The notes beneath the pieces are model-generated. The model saw only the letters and a list, made by a program, of their open reading frames with translations, was not told the origin of the DNA and did not search any database. A DNA stretch of 64,000 nt from JAFAXD01 sp963816775 (GTDB lineage: Bacteria > Pseudomonadota > Alphaproteobacteria > Rhizobiales > Xanthobacteraceae), in NCBI GenBank assembly GCA_963816775.1, contig CAWFLX010000031.1:62001-126000 (forward strand), in the 5' to 3' direction. This document shows positions 15,635 to 23,633 of this stretch, piece after piece. Within the stretch, counting starts at the first letter, position 1, and each line of letters opens with the position of its first letter. Made by a program: the position numbers and the translations under genes.

Positions 15635-15862
15635 TGCGGCATCCTCTGGCACGAACTTCGGAAACAAAGGGGCACTAGCAAGCATTTGATAGCGCATGAT
15701 CCGGCGAAGTGGCCGCCGGTTCGCCGAAAAGATCATGCGCCACCTATAGTAGCGCGCGACCGGTGACCACTTTTGCTCGTCGCGCGCGTGCCGCTTATCG
15801 ATTTGAAGTTCCTGAAAGAGCTTGCGGCAGGTGATGAAGGAACTTCAAATCGGCGGCACTAG
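15605..15862. repeat. Composite interspersed palindromic element, copy A
   Basis: The element holds three hairpins in series: agtgccccgtttccgaagtt with its inverse (15605-15677), gcgcatgatc...gatcatgcgc (15692-15740), and cgatttgaagttcct...aggaacttcaaatcg (15799-15852), ending ggcggcactag. It matches copy B at 62177-62448 along its whole length, with small indels and substitutions. Both outer ends read GGCACT(A/C)G outward. It fills almost all of the gap between the Bug gene and the flippase gene, and carries the Bug gene's ribosome site and start. Confidence 0.9.
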
Positions 15863-15925
15863 CCCCGCCCGATTTCGCGATGATCATAAGATCCCGACCC
15901 GTGGCCCGATGCGCACTATATCGGT

Positions 15926-16969
15926 TCAGGGCGGTGGGGTAACCCCGTCGCGGGCTTGGCTGTCGGCGGCACCGGCGCGCTCGCGGGCGCGGCGTGCGGC
16001 CACCGACCGCAGGCTGAGCCACAGTTCGCGCCCTCCGAGAAACGTCAGTGCCAGGGCAAACGGCGTCACGTAGTAGAGGAGCCGAAACAGCAGCAGGGCG
16101 GCCAGCAGCGCTTCTTTGTCGTATTGCTGTAGGCCGACCATCATCGCTGCGTCAAACACGCCGATGCCGCCGGGCGCGTGGCTGGCAAATCCGAGCAGCG
16201 TCGCGAGCACGAACGCCACCAGGACATTGACGAAACCGAGCGGAGGGTCGCTCGGGACCAGCACATACATGGCGAGCCCGCTGAACCCGAGATCTAAAAT
16301 CCCCAGGCAGATTTGCACGACCGTCAGTGGCGCGTTCGGCAGGGTGACGAGCCATCCGCTGCGGCCGATCACACGCTTGCGGGGCAGCAGCCAAGCCAGA
16401 TAGGCGACGATCGCGGCGAGGCCGGCGAGCCCCAAAAGTCGGTTGATAGCCGGCGGGAGCTGGTCGATGGCGCTCGCGACCTCCGGTTCGTAGGTCATGC
16501 CGAGTCCCAGCACGAAGGCGTTGCCCAGCCAGAACGTTAAACCGGTCACGAAGGCGATCTTGGTGACATCGATGACATTGAGGCTCCAGGCCGAATAGAT
16601 CCGAAAGCGGACCGCGCCCCCGGTGACGACCGTTGCTCCGATGTTGTGCCCGATCGAGTAGCTGGTGAAGCTTGCGAATGCGGCGACCCGATAGGGCACG
16701 TGGAACTTGCCGATCGTGCGTAAGGCGAATAGGTCATAAAAGGTCAGTGTCAGGTAGGCGGCAGCGACCAGGGCCGCCGCGAGCGCGATGTGTTGCGGGG
16801 GCGTCGCGCGCAGTGCCACCAGGACCTTGGCAAGGTCGACGTCGCGCAGGATGTGGAACAGGGTATAGGCGGCGATGGCGATGATGCCGCAGCTCAGGAC
16901 GATGCCTACAAAGTGCCAGCTGAAGCGCTCTTTCAGGGCTCGCGCCGCGGTCGCCAGCAGTTTGCGCAT
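15926..16969 (-). CDS. Flippase-like integral membrane protein (MprF N-domain / UPF0104 family)
   Basis: A polytopic protein of 347 residues with about eight membrane helices and a basic C-terminal tail. It matches the lysylphosphatidylglycerol synthase transmembrane family (MprF N-terminal domain, YbhN). Typical stretches are TSYSIGHNIGATVVTGGAVR, LGFASHAPGGIGVFDAAMM and LLLFRLLYYVTPFALAL. Known members flip charged or glycosylated lipids across the inner membrane. It is divergent from the phosphoesterase-glycosyltransferase pair across a 209-bp gap, so a glycolipid made by those enzymes is a candidate substrate; that link is inference. The C-terminal catalytic MprF synthase domain is absent. 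Confidence 0.85.
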   Translation of the reverse strand: MRKLLATAARALKERFSWHFVGIVLSCGIIAIAAYTLFHILRDVDLAKVLVALRATPPQHIALAAALVAAAYLTLTFYDLFALRTIGKFHVPYRVAAFASFTSYSIGHNIGATVVTGGAVRFRIYSAWSLNVIDVTKIAFVTGLTFWLGNAFVLGLGMTYEPEVASAIDQLPPAINRLLGLAGLAAIVAYLAWLLPRKRVIGRSGWLVTLPNAPLTVVQICLGILDLGFSGLAMYVLVPSDPPLGFVNVLVAFVLATLLGFASHAPGGIGVFDAAMMVGLQQYDKEALLAALLLFRLLYYVTPFALALTFLGGRELWLSLRSVAARRARERAGAADSQARDGVTPPP

Positions 16970-17178
16970 TCATTCCCGCCTCGACCGTGGCTTGCCGGTC
17001 TGTGATTCGACCCTGAAATATCCCAGGAAGTTGCAACAGAAAGCTGACGGCATCAGTATGCCGCAGAAACCGGTCGAAATCGTGCTAGCGGACAACGCTT
17101 GGGAATTGTCAATGCGCGGGCGAGGGCGGACAATCCAGCCGTCATGAATTTGAGACACGACTTGGTCATTGTCAAAGC

Positions 17179-18009
17179 ATGCGATTCGGCCTTGAGATAG
17201 ACAACGACTGGTTGCCACGCCGGCCGCGCCGATATCGCGCGTTGTTCCTGTCGGATATGCATCTCGGGAACCGCGGCTGCCAAAGCGACCGGTTGAGCGA
17301 CTTTCTGCGTAACCATGAGGCTGAGACCATCTACCTTGTCGGCGATATCGTCGACGGTTGGCGGCTCGGATCGAAATGGTATTGGCCGCCCGCCCACAAC
17401 GATGTCGTCCAGATTCTGCTGCGCGCGGCCCATAAAGGGATTCGCCTGGTCTACATTCCGGGCAACCACGATGCCTTCCTGCGTGAGTTCTACGGAACGC
17501 ATTTCGGCGGCGTCGAGGTCGTGGAGCAGGCGGTCCATGTGGCGGCCGACGGCCGGCGGTACCTGGTGATCCACGGCGACGGCTTCGATGCGGCGCTCAA
17601 GCACATCCAGCGCCTCGCGTTCCTGTCCGGCTCGGCCATCCGTGCGACGTCCGCCGTCAATGGGATGCTCAATGTCGCGCGCAGGTGCCTCGGTCTCTCG
17701 CACTGGTCGCTGTCCCAATGGGCCAAGCTCAAGGTCAAGCATGCGACCAACTACCTGAGTGACTTCGAGCAGGGATTGGCCGATCTGGCGCACCGTCACC
17801 AGGTCGATGGGGTGATTTGCGGGCATGTTCACCACGCGACAATTCATGACGAGCTCGGCATCCGTTACATCAACTGTGGCGACTGGATCGAAAGCTGTAC
17901 GGCGGTCGCCGAACACAGCAACGGGTCCTTCGAAATCGTGAGCTGGCAGAACGCAGGGGGATCGCGTGGCGATCGTGCGGTGATGGTGAGCGAGGCGCAT
18001 CCTGCATGA
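17179..18009 (+). CDS. LpxH-like metallophosphoesterase
   Basis: A calcineurin-fold phosphoesterase of 276 residues with all metal stations in order: FLSDMHLGNRG, LVGDIVDGW, YIPGNHDAF, VIHGDGFD and ICGHVHHATIHD. The spacing and the NCGDWIESCTAV stretch are characteristic of UDP-2,3-diacylglucosamine pyrophosphatase relatives (LpxH family), peripheral membrane hydrolases of lipid pyrophosphates. Many alphaproteobacteria use LpxI for lipid A and keep LpxH-like paralogues for other lipids, so I do not name it lpxH. The stop overlaps the ATG of the glycosyltransferase by four bases (ATGA), indicating translational coupling. Confidence 0.88.
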   Translation: MRFGLEIDNDWLPRRPRRYRALFLSDMHLGNRGCQSDRLSDFLRNHEAETIYLVGDIVDGWRLGSKWYWPPAHNDVVQILLRAAHKGIRLVYIPGNHDAFLREFYGTHFGGVEVVEQAVHVAADGRRYLVIHGDGFDAALKHIQRLAFLSGSAIRATSAVNGMLNVARRCLGLSHWSLSQWAKLKVKHATNYLSDFEQGLADLAHRHQVDGVICGHVHHATIHDELGIRYINCGDWIESCTAVAEHSNGSFEIVSWQNAGGSRGDRAVMVSEAHPA

Positions 18010-19037
18010 TGAATATCCTGGTCGCAACCGATGCCTGGGACCCCCAGGTCAACGGAGTCGTGCGCACCCTGAAATCGCTCGCCAAAACCGTCCGGAAGTT
18101 CGATGCATCGATCACGTTCCTGACCCCGGACGGCTTCCCGTCGGTGTCGTTGCCGACCTATCCGGGCCTGCGGTGCGCGCTGCCGATGCCGGGCGAGGTT
18201 GCGCACCGGATCGAGACCGCGCGCCCGGACGCGATTCATATCGCCACCGAAGGGCCGATTGGGCACGTCGTTCGGCGGTATTGCGTCAAGCGCCAATTGC
18301 CGTTCACGACAAGCTTCATGACCCGGTTCCCGGAATACATCGCAGCGCGGCTGCCGATCCCGGAGGCATGGAGCTACGCGGCGCTTCGCTATTTTCACGC
18401 CGCCGCCCGCGTCACCATGGTCTCCACGCCGTCGTTGATGGCGGATTTGGCGGGCCGCGGTTTCAAGAATCTCGGCATGTGGACCCGCGGTGTCGACACC
18501 GATCTGTTCCGGCCTGAACGGGCCATTGACCTTGGTCTTCCAAGGCCGATCTTCGCCACTGTGGGGCGCGTTGCGGTCGAGAAAAATCTCACGGCCTTTC
18601 TGTCCCTCGACCTACCGGGCTCCAAGGTCGTGATCGGCACCGGGCCGCAAGAGGCCGAACTGCGGCGCCGCTTTCCCGATGCGAAGTTCCTCGGCGCGCT
18701 CAGGGACGAGCGCCTCGCCGCCCATATGGCGGCCGCGGACGTTCTGGTATTTCCCTCGCGAACCGATACGTTCGGGGTTGTGCAGCTTGAGGCGCTGGCG
18801 TGCGGGGTTCCGGTTGCCGCCTACCCGGTCACCGGGCCGCGCGACGTAATCGCAAACAACCCCATCGGCGTGCTCAACGAAGATCTGCGGGTAGCCTGCC
18901 TGCAGGCGCTCAACGTCTCGCGCGAGGCGTGCCGGGCCTTCGCACTCACCCGCTCCTGGGACGCGAGCGCCAAGCAATTTATCGCGCACTTGCGCGGCAT
19001 CGCGACCAGCCGCCCGCGCGGCGTTCAGGCGGCCTAG
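18006..19037 (+). CDS. GT4-family glycosyltransferase
   Basis: A GT-B fold glycosyltransferase of 343 residues. The N-terminal domain opens ILVATDAWDPQVNGVVRTL, the acceptor-side Gly loop typical of family 4. The C-terminal domain carries PSRTDTFGVVQLEALACGVP, the EX7E nucleotide-sugar motif, and then AYPVTGPRDVI. Relatives add a sugar to diacylglycerol or phosphatidylinositol-type lipids at the inner membrane (SqdX, PimB, DgdA-like). ATGA overlap with the phosphoesterase gene makes a two-gene operon. Transfer onto a lipid is inferred from family and neighbours; donor and acceptor are unknown. Confidence 0.92.
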   Translation: MMNILVATDAWDPQVNGVVRTLKSLAKTVRKFDASITFLTPDGFPSVSLPTYPGLRCALPMPGEVAHRIETARPDAIHIATEGPIGHVVRRYCVKRQLPFTTSFMTRFPEYIAARLPIPEAWSYAALRYFHAAARVTMVSTPSLMADLAGRGFKNLGMWTRGVDTDLFRPERAIDLGLPRPIFATVGRVAVEKNLTAFLSLDLPGSKVVIGTGPQEAELRRRFPDAKFLGALRDERLAAHMAAADVLVFPSRTDTFGVVQLEALACGVPVAAYPVTGPRDVIANNPIGVLNEDLRVACLQALNVSREACRAFALTRSWDASAKQFIAHLRGIATSRPRGVQAA

Positions 19038-19160
19038 CGAACACGTTCGGCGTCATGCCCGCGACAAGCCCGGCCATGACGGCGTTGATGATTTAATCGA
19101 TCGATATCCGTTCTTAGCAGGCCGCTTGACCCGCGACGCCGTTGCCTCAATTCTTCGTTC

Positions 19161-20333
19161 ATGTTCGTCACCTTCTTCCAGGAGCTCAAGCAGGCCGGCA
19201 TCCCGGTGACGCTGCGCGAATACCTGACTTTGATGGAGGCGATGGAGCAAGACCTCGCGTCGCGGCGGGTGGAGGACTTCTACTATCTCTCGCGCGCCGC
19301 ACTGGTGAAGGACGAGCGCAACCTCGACAAGTTCGATCGCGTGTTCGGGCATGTCTTCAAGGGTCTCGAGGGCGCTGCCGAGCTTGCCGCCGAGATCCCG
19401 ATCGAATGGCTCAAGAAGCTCGCGGAAAAGTACCTAACCGAGGAGGAGAAGGCGCAGATCGAGGCGCTCGGCGGGCTCGACAAGCTGCTCGAAACGTTGC
19501 GCAAGCGGCTCGAAGAGCAGAAGGGCCGTCATCAGGGCGGCTCGAAGTGGATCGGCACCGCCGGCACATCGCCGTTCGGCGCCTACGGCTACAACCCGGA
19601 AGGCGTGCGCATCGGCCAGGATAAGAATCGCAATTTCCGGGCGGTAAAAGTTTGGGACCGGCGCGAGTTCAAGGACCTCGACGACGAGGTCGAGCTCGGC
19701 ACCCGCAACATCAAGGTCGCGCTGCGGCGGTTACGCAAGTTTGCACGCACGGGTGCGCCCGAGGAACTCGATCTCGACGGCACCATCAAGGGGACCGCGC
19801 AGAAGGGCTACCTCGACATCATCATGCGGCCCGAGCGCCACAATGCCGTGAAGGTGCTGCTGTTCTTCGACGTCGGCGGCTCGATGGACTGGCATGTCCA
19901 GGCGACCGAGGAACTGTTCTCGGCCGCGCGCAGCGAGTTCAAGCACATGGAGCATTTCTATTTCCACAATTGCCTCTATGAGCGCGTGTGGAAAGAGAAT
20001 CGGCGACGCTACGACTACACCACGCCGACCTGGGACGTGCTCCACACGTTCCCGCACGACTACAAGGTGGTCTTCGTCGGCGACGCGTCGATGTCACCCT
20101 ACGAGATCGCAATGCCGGGCGGATCGGTCGAGCACATGAACGAGGAGGCTGGCCAAGCGTGGCTGGAGCGCGTCACGCGGACCTATCCGGCCTGCGTCTG
20201 GCTCAATCCAGTGCCGGAAGATCAGTGGGAGTACACCCAATCGATTCGCATGATACGTCAGCTGCTCGGCGGCCGGATGTATCCGCTCACGCTCGAGGGG
20301 TTGGACCGGGCAATGCGTGAATTGGTGCGGTGA
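19161..20333 (+). CDS. CoxE-type VWA-domain protein
   Basis: A 390-residue cytoplasmic protein of the COG3552/CoxE family. The helical N-terminal half contains FFQELKQAGIPVTLREYL and a Lys/Glu-rich segment. The C-terminal VWA-like domain contains VLLFFDVGGSMDWHV in place of the canonical DxSxS MIDAS motif; as I recall, DVGGSM is usual for this family. Members act with MoxR-type AAA ATPases as metal-insertion or assembly chaperones, for example maturing the CO dehydrogenase cofactor in Oligotropha. A MoxR ATPase is encoded 16 kb away (36621-37469), not adjacent. The stop overlaps the ATG of the following Bug receptor (ATGA). Confidence 0.88.
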   Translation: MFVTFFQELKQAGIPVTLREYLTLMEAMEQDLASRRVEDFYYLSRAALVKDERNLDKFDRVFGHVFKGLEGAAELAAEIPIEWLKKLAEKYLTEEEKAQIEALGGLDKLLETLRKRLEEQKGRHQGGSKWIGTAGTSPFGAYGYNPEGVRIGQDKNRNFRAVKVWDRREFKDLDDEVELGTRNIKVALRRLRKFARTGAPEELDLDGTIKGTAQKGYLDIIMRPERHNAVKVLLFFDVGGSMDWHVQATEELFSAARSEFKHMEHFYFHNCLYERVWKENRRRYDYTTPTWDVLHTFPHDYKVVFVGDASMSPYEIAMPGGSVEHMNEEAGQAWLERVTRTYPACVWLNPVPEDQWEYTQSIRMIRQLLGGRMYPLTLEGLDRAMRELVR

Positions 20334-21331
20334 TGCGAGAATCCTTCGGCCTCCGTCGCTTGCTCGGGCTTGGGCGCACGACTGCTGCCTTCCTGATCGT
20401 CGCGCCAGCGTTGCTATCACCCGCGCTGGCGCAAGACTACCCGACCCGTTCGGTGCGCATCGTCGTTCCGTTTCCGCCCGGCGGCACCGCGGATGCGATG
20501 CCGCGCATCATCGGCGACTGGTTGGCACGCAAGTGGGGACAGGCGGTCGTCATCGAAAACAAGGCCGGGGCCGGCGGCAATGTCGGCGCCGAAGTCGTCG
20601 CCAACGCCGAGCCTGACGGCTACACGCTATTGTCCTCGCCGCCACCGCCGCTGGTCATCAACCAGAACCTCTACCCGAAGCTCGGCTTCGATCCGCTGGC
20701 GTTCGTTCCGATTTCGGTGATGGCGATCGTGCCGACCGCGCTCGTCGTCAATCCGATGAAGATCACGGCCAACACAGTGCCGCAATTCATCACGTTGGCG
20801 CGCGCAAATCCCGGCAAGATCACCTCCGCCACCCAGGGCAACGGAACCACCTCGCATCTGAGTTCGGCGATGTTCCAGATGCTGGCGAACGTGCAGTTCG
20901 TGAACGTTCCTTATCGCGGCTCCGCTCCTGCGCTGCAGGGACTCGTCGCCGGCGACGTTGATGTCATGTTCGACAATCTCGGCGTCTCGCTCGCGCTGGT
21001 ACAGGGCGGCCAATTGAAGTTGATTGCGGTGGGCACCGAGCGGCGTATGAAGTCGCTGCCCGACGTTCCAACCATCGCGGAGACGCTGCCGGGGTTCGTG
21101 TCGTCGGCCTGGTTCGCGGTCGTGGCCCCACCGAAGACGCCGCAGGCGATTGCCGCCAAGATCAACGCGGACATCAACGAAGCTTTGCGGCAACCCGACA
21201 TCGCCAAGCGCCTCGCGGATCTGTCCGCCGAGCCGGTCGGTGGAACGACCGCGGCGGCGGCCGAGTTCATGAGCCAGGAAATCGAGCGCTGGCGCGGCGT
21301 GATCAAGGCCACGGGCATCAAGCTCGAGTAG
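20330..21331 (+). CDS. Bug-family tripartite tricarboxylate transporter receptor (1 of 3 in tandem)
   Basis: A periplasmic receptor of 333 residues with a signal peptide (TAAFLIVAPALLSPALA) and a mature start QDYPTRSVRIVVPFPPGGTA. Family signatures include GAGGNVGAEVVA, NGTTSHLSSAMF and DVDVMFDNLG. It should bind a carboxylate or aromatic acid and hand it to a TctAB-type permease, none of which is in the window. Its ATG overlaps the VWA gene stop by four bases, so expression is coupled to it. It is less similar to the next two receptors than they are to each other. A GCATGATC palindrome follows its stop. Confidence 0.93.
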   Translation: MMRESFGLRRLLGLGRTTAAFLIVAPALLSPALAQDYPTRSVRIVVPFPPGGTADAMPRIIGDWLARKWGQAVVIENKAGAGGNVGAEVVANAEPDGYTLLSSPPPPLVINQNLYPKLGFDPLAFVPISVMAIVPTALVVNPMKITANTVPQFITLARANPGKITSATQGNGTTSHLSSAMFQMLANVQFVNVPYRGSAPALQGLVAGDVDVMFDNLGVSLALVQGGQLKLIAVGTERRMKSLPDVPTIAETLPGFVSSAWFAVVAPPKTPQAIAAKINADINEALRQPDIAKRLADLSAEPVGGTTAAAAEFMSQEIERWRGVIKATGIKLE

Positions 21332-21337
21332 ACGCGA

Positions 21338-21382
21338 GCATGATCCCGAAAAGTGGACACCGGTTTTCGGAAAAGATCATCT
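21338..21382. repeat. Copy of the GCATGATC palindrome between Bug genes
   Basis: gcatgatcccgaaaagtgg, then caccggttttcggaaaagat, ending in gatcat, forms a 45-bp hyphenated palindrome. The same core occurs at 15692, 62264, 49861 and, inverted, 13277. It sits between the first and second receptor genes, where it could attenuate transcription or protect message 3' ends. Confidence 0.85.
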
Positions 21383-21419
21383 TCCAGATTCAAACGGGCG
21401 CAACGTAGGACACCGGGCC

Positions 21420-22433
21420 ATGGCATCGCAATGCGGTCGGCGAAACCTTCGCGGCCGTCAGGGCACGGCGCTCCTGTTGGGTTTGTGCCTAGCTGCATTT
21501 GCACTCCTGCCGTCTGCATTCCGTGACCTGGCGTCTGCGCAGGGTGAGTCGCGCCCCGTCACGCTGGTTGTCGGTTTCCCGGCAGGTTCGGGTACCCTCG
21601 ACGCAATCGCGCGCATCATGCGCGAGTGGCTCACGCGCAAATGGATGCAGCCGGTGATTGTCGACAACATCCCCGGCTTGAGCGGCAGCGCGGGCGCCGA
21701 AACGGTATTCAGGGCGCCCCCCGATGGCCGCACATTGCTGATCACACCGCCGGGCTTGCTGACGATTGCGCGCCATCTGCAACCGCTCGCGTTTGATCCC
21801 GATCAATTCGTCCGGGTCTCGCTGCTCGCCACCACGCCGATCGTTCTGGTGGCGAGACGCGATCTGCCGGCTGCTGATCTTCGCGAACTCGTCGCTTACG
21901 CGCGAGAACACCCCGGCAAGCTCATGGCGGCTAATCAGGGCCAGGGATCCACGTCGCATCTCACCGCCGAACGGCTGCGGGTCGCTGCCGCGCTCGACAT
22001 CGCGCACGTGCCGTTTCGCGGATCGGTGGCGGCGTTGCAGGGGCTGACCGATGGTCGCGTCGATCTGATGTTCGACAACCTCGGGAGTTCGCTCGCCGCA
22101 ATCGAGAGCGGTCAGGTCAAGGTGCTGGCGGTCGCATCGCAGGCGCGCGAACCTGCACTGCCGAATGTCGCGACCGTTGCCGAGTTGCTGCCTGGATTCG
22201 TGTCTTCGACCTGGGTCGCCGTGATCGCGCCGCCGAAGACCCCGCGTCATATTGCTGATAGGCTCAGCGCCGATTTCGTGGAAGGAGTAACGCAGACTGA
22301 CGTCGCGGGGCGATTTCGTCAGAATGGCTGTGAGCCGGTTGGGATGACGCCAGAAGACACGGCAGCGTTCGTGCGGGCGGAGACGGAAACATGGACCAAG
22401 GTCGTCAAGACCAGAGGCTTCAGGCTCGATTAG
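21420..22433 (+). CDS. Bug-family tripartite tricarboxylate transporter receptor (2 of 3)
   Basis: A receptor of 337 residues with a signal peptide (TALLLGLCLAAFALLPSAF) and mature start near GESRPVTLVVGFPAGSGTLD. Signatures are GLSGSAGAETVFRAPPDG, NQGQGSTSHLTAE and RVDLMFDNLGSS. It is a close paralogue of the next gene: both carry FPAGSGT, AHVPFRG or MHVPFRG, and an IAPPKTP or VTPPKTP stretch near the C-terminus. The two overlap by 43 bases. This looks like a tandem duplication with later divergence in the ligand loops. Ligand unknown. Confidence 0.92.
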   Translation: MASQCGRRNLRGRQGTALLLGLCLAAFALLPSAFRDLASAQGESRPVTLVVGFPAGSGTLDAIARIMREWLTRKWMQPVIVDNIPGLSGSAGAETVFRAPPDGRTLLITPPGLLTIARHLQPLAFDPDQFVRVSLLATTPIVLVARRDLPAADLRELVAYAREHPGKLMAANQGQGSTSHLTAERLRVAAALDIAHVPFRGSVAALQGLTDGRVDLMFDNLGSSLAAIESGQVKVLAVASQAREPALPNVATVAELLPGFVSSTWVAVIAPPKTPRHIADRLSADFVEGVTQTDVAGRFRQNGCEPVGMTPEDTAAFVRAETETWTKVVKTRGFRLD

Positions 22434-23413
22434 GTCTCGTCAGGGCTTGGCGCACCATTGGTCTGCTCAGCAGCATATCCTTGGGGTTGTGTCTGGCGAC
22501 ATTCGCCACCACGCGCGCGCAGGATTTCCCCGCGCGCCCGGTCAGATTGATTGTCAATTTCCCGGCCGGGTCGGGTACCGCGGATACGGTCGCGCGCGCG
22601 CTCAGCGAGTACCTGACCCACAAATGGGGACAGCCGGTCACGGTCGACAATATTCCGGGGTCGACCGGAGTCGTCGGGGCCGAAGCCGCCTACCGGGCGG
22701 AGCCCGACGGTTACACGCTGCTGGTCACCCCGGCCGGGGCACTGACGGTCGCCCAGCATCTCCAGAAGCTCGCCTACGACCCTGCTCAGTTTGTTCCGAT
22801 CTCGATGCTGGAAACGAGCCCGATCGTGTTGGTGGCTTCGCCTCACCTCGCAGCCAAGACCTTGCCCGAGTTGATCGCCTATGCGCGCGCCAACCCCGGC
22901 AAGGTGAGCGCGGCCAATCATGGAATTGGGTCGAGTTCGCATCTCGCGGCGGAATGGCTGCGCAGCGCCGCGAACGTGAAAATCATGCACGTTCCGTTCC
23001 GGGGCTCGGTTGCCGCCTTGCAGGGGCTCAGCGATGGCCGCGTCGATATCCTGTTCGACAATCTCGGAAGTTCGCTCGAGCCGATCCGCAACGGCCGGGT
23101 CAAGGCGTTGGCGGTCGCGTCCGACAAGCCCGAGCCGTTGCTGCCGGGGGTTCCGACCATCGCGCAAACCCTGCCGGGATTTGCGACCTCGTCCTGGGTC
23201 GCGGTGGTCACTCCGCCCAAGACGCCGCCGCGCATTGCCCAATGGCTGAGTGCCGAGTTTGCCAACGCGCTGCGTCAACCGCAGATCAAGCAGGCGCTGG
23301 CCGACCTCGCGTGCGAGCCGGTCGGCAGTACACCGGAAGCAACCGGTGCATTCATTCGCAATGAAAGCGAACGCTGGAAATCGGTGATCAAGGACGCCAA
23401 GATCGGTCTTTGA
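22391..23413 (+). CDS. Bug-family tripartite tricarboxylate transporter receptor (3 of 3)
   Basis: A receptor of 340 residues. ATG 22391 lies inside the end of the preceding receptor (43-base overlap). It gives a short basic leader, the hydrophobic core IGLLSSISLGLCLATFATT, and a mature start QDFPARPVRLIVNFPAGSG. Signatures are GSTGVVGAEAAY, NHGIGSSSHLAAEWL and RVDILFDNLGSS. It is followed by a gap holding half of the palindromic element, then the Rieske dioxygenase genes. That proximity suggests, but does not prove, uptake of an aromatic carboxylate. Confidence 0.92.
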   Translation: MDQGRQDQRLQARLGLVRAWRTIGLLSSISLGLCLATFATTRAQDFPARPVRLIVNFPAGSGTADTVARALSEYLTHKWGQPVTVDNIPGSTGVVGAEAAYRAEPDGYTLLVTPAGALTVAQHLQKLAYDPAQFVPISMLETSPIVLVASPHLAAKTLPELIAYARANPGKVSAANHGIGSSSHLAAEWLRSAANVKIMHVPFRGSVAALQGLSDGRVDILFDNLGSSLEPIRNGRVKALAVASDKPEPLLPGVPTIAQTLPGFATSSWVAVVTPPKTPPRIAQWLSAEFANALRQPQIKQALADLACEPVGSTPEATGAFIRNESERWKSVIKDAKIGL

Positions 23414-23440
23414 GATACGCGGGTCCGGCCAGTGCGCGTA

Positions 23441-23465
23441 TACGAACTTCGGAATTGGGGCACTT
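23441..23465 (+). repeat. Half-site of the composite palindromic element
   Basis: tacgaacttcggaattgggg followed by cactt matches the right arm of the first hairpin in the long copies (gaacttcggaaac-aaaggggcact). The pairing left arm is missing, so this is a decayed remnant between the third receptor and the dioxygenase. Confidence 0.65.
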
Positions 23466-23633
23466 AAAGTAAACCGTATTCCAGTCGGATTGCGCCACCC
23501 ACTCCGCGAATATTTGGCTCCCTTTGAGCGGAACATGCTTAGTGTGCAATCGCCTGCCGCGGCGTAATATTGATCCAACGGATTGACCAAGGCGCGTGCC
23601 AACGCGGCAATACCATTTGGGTTGGAGTAGATC

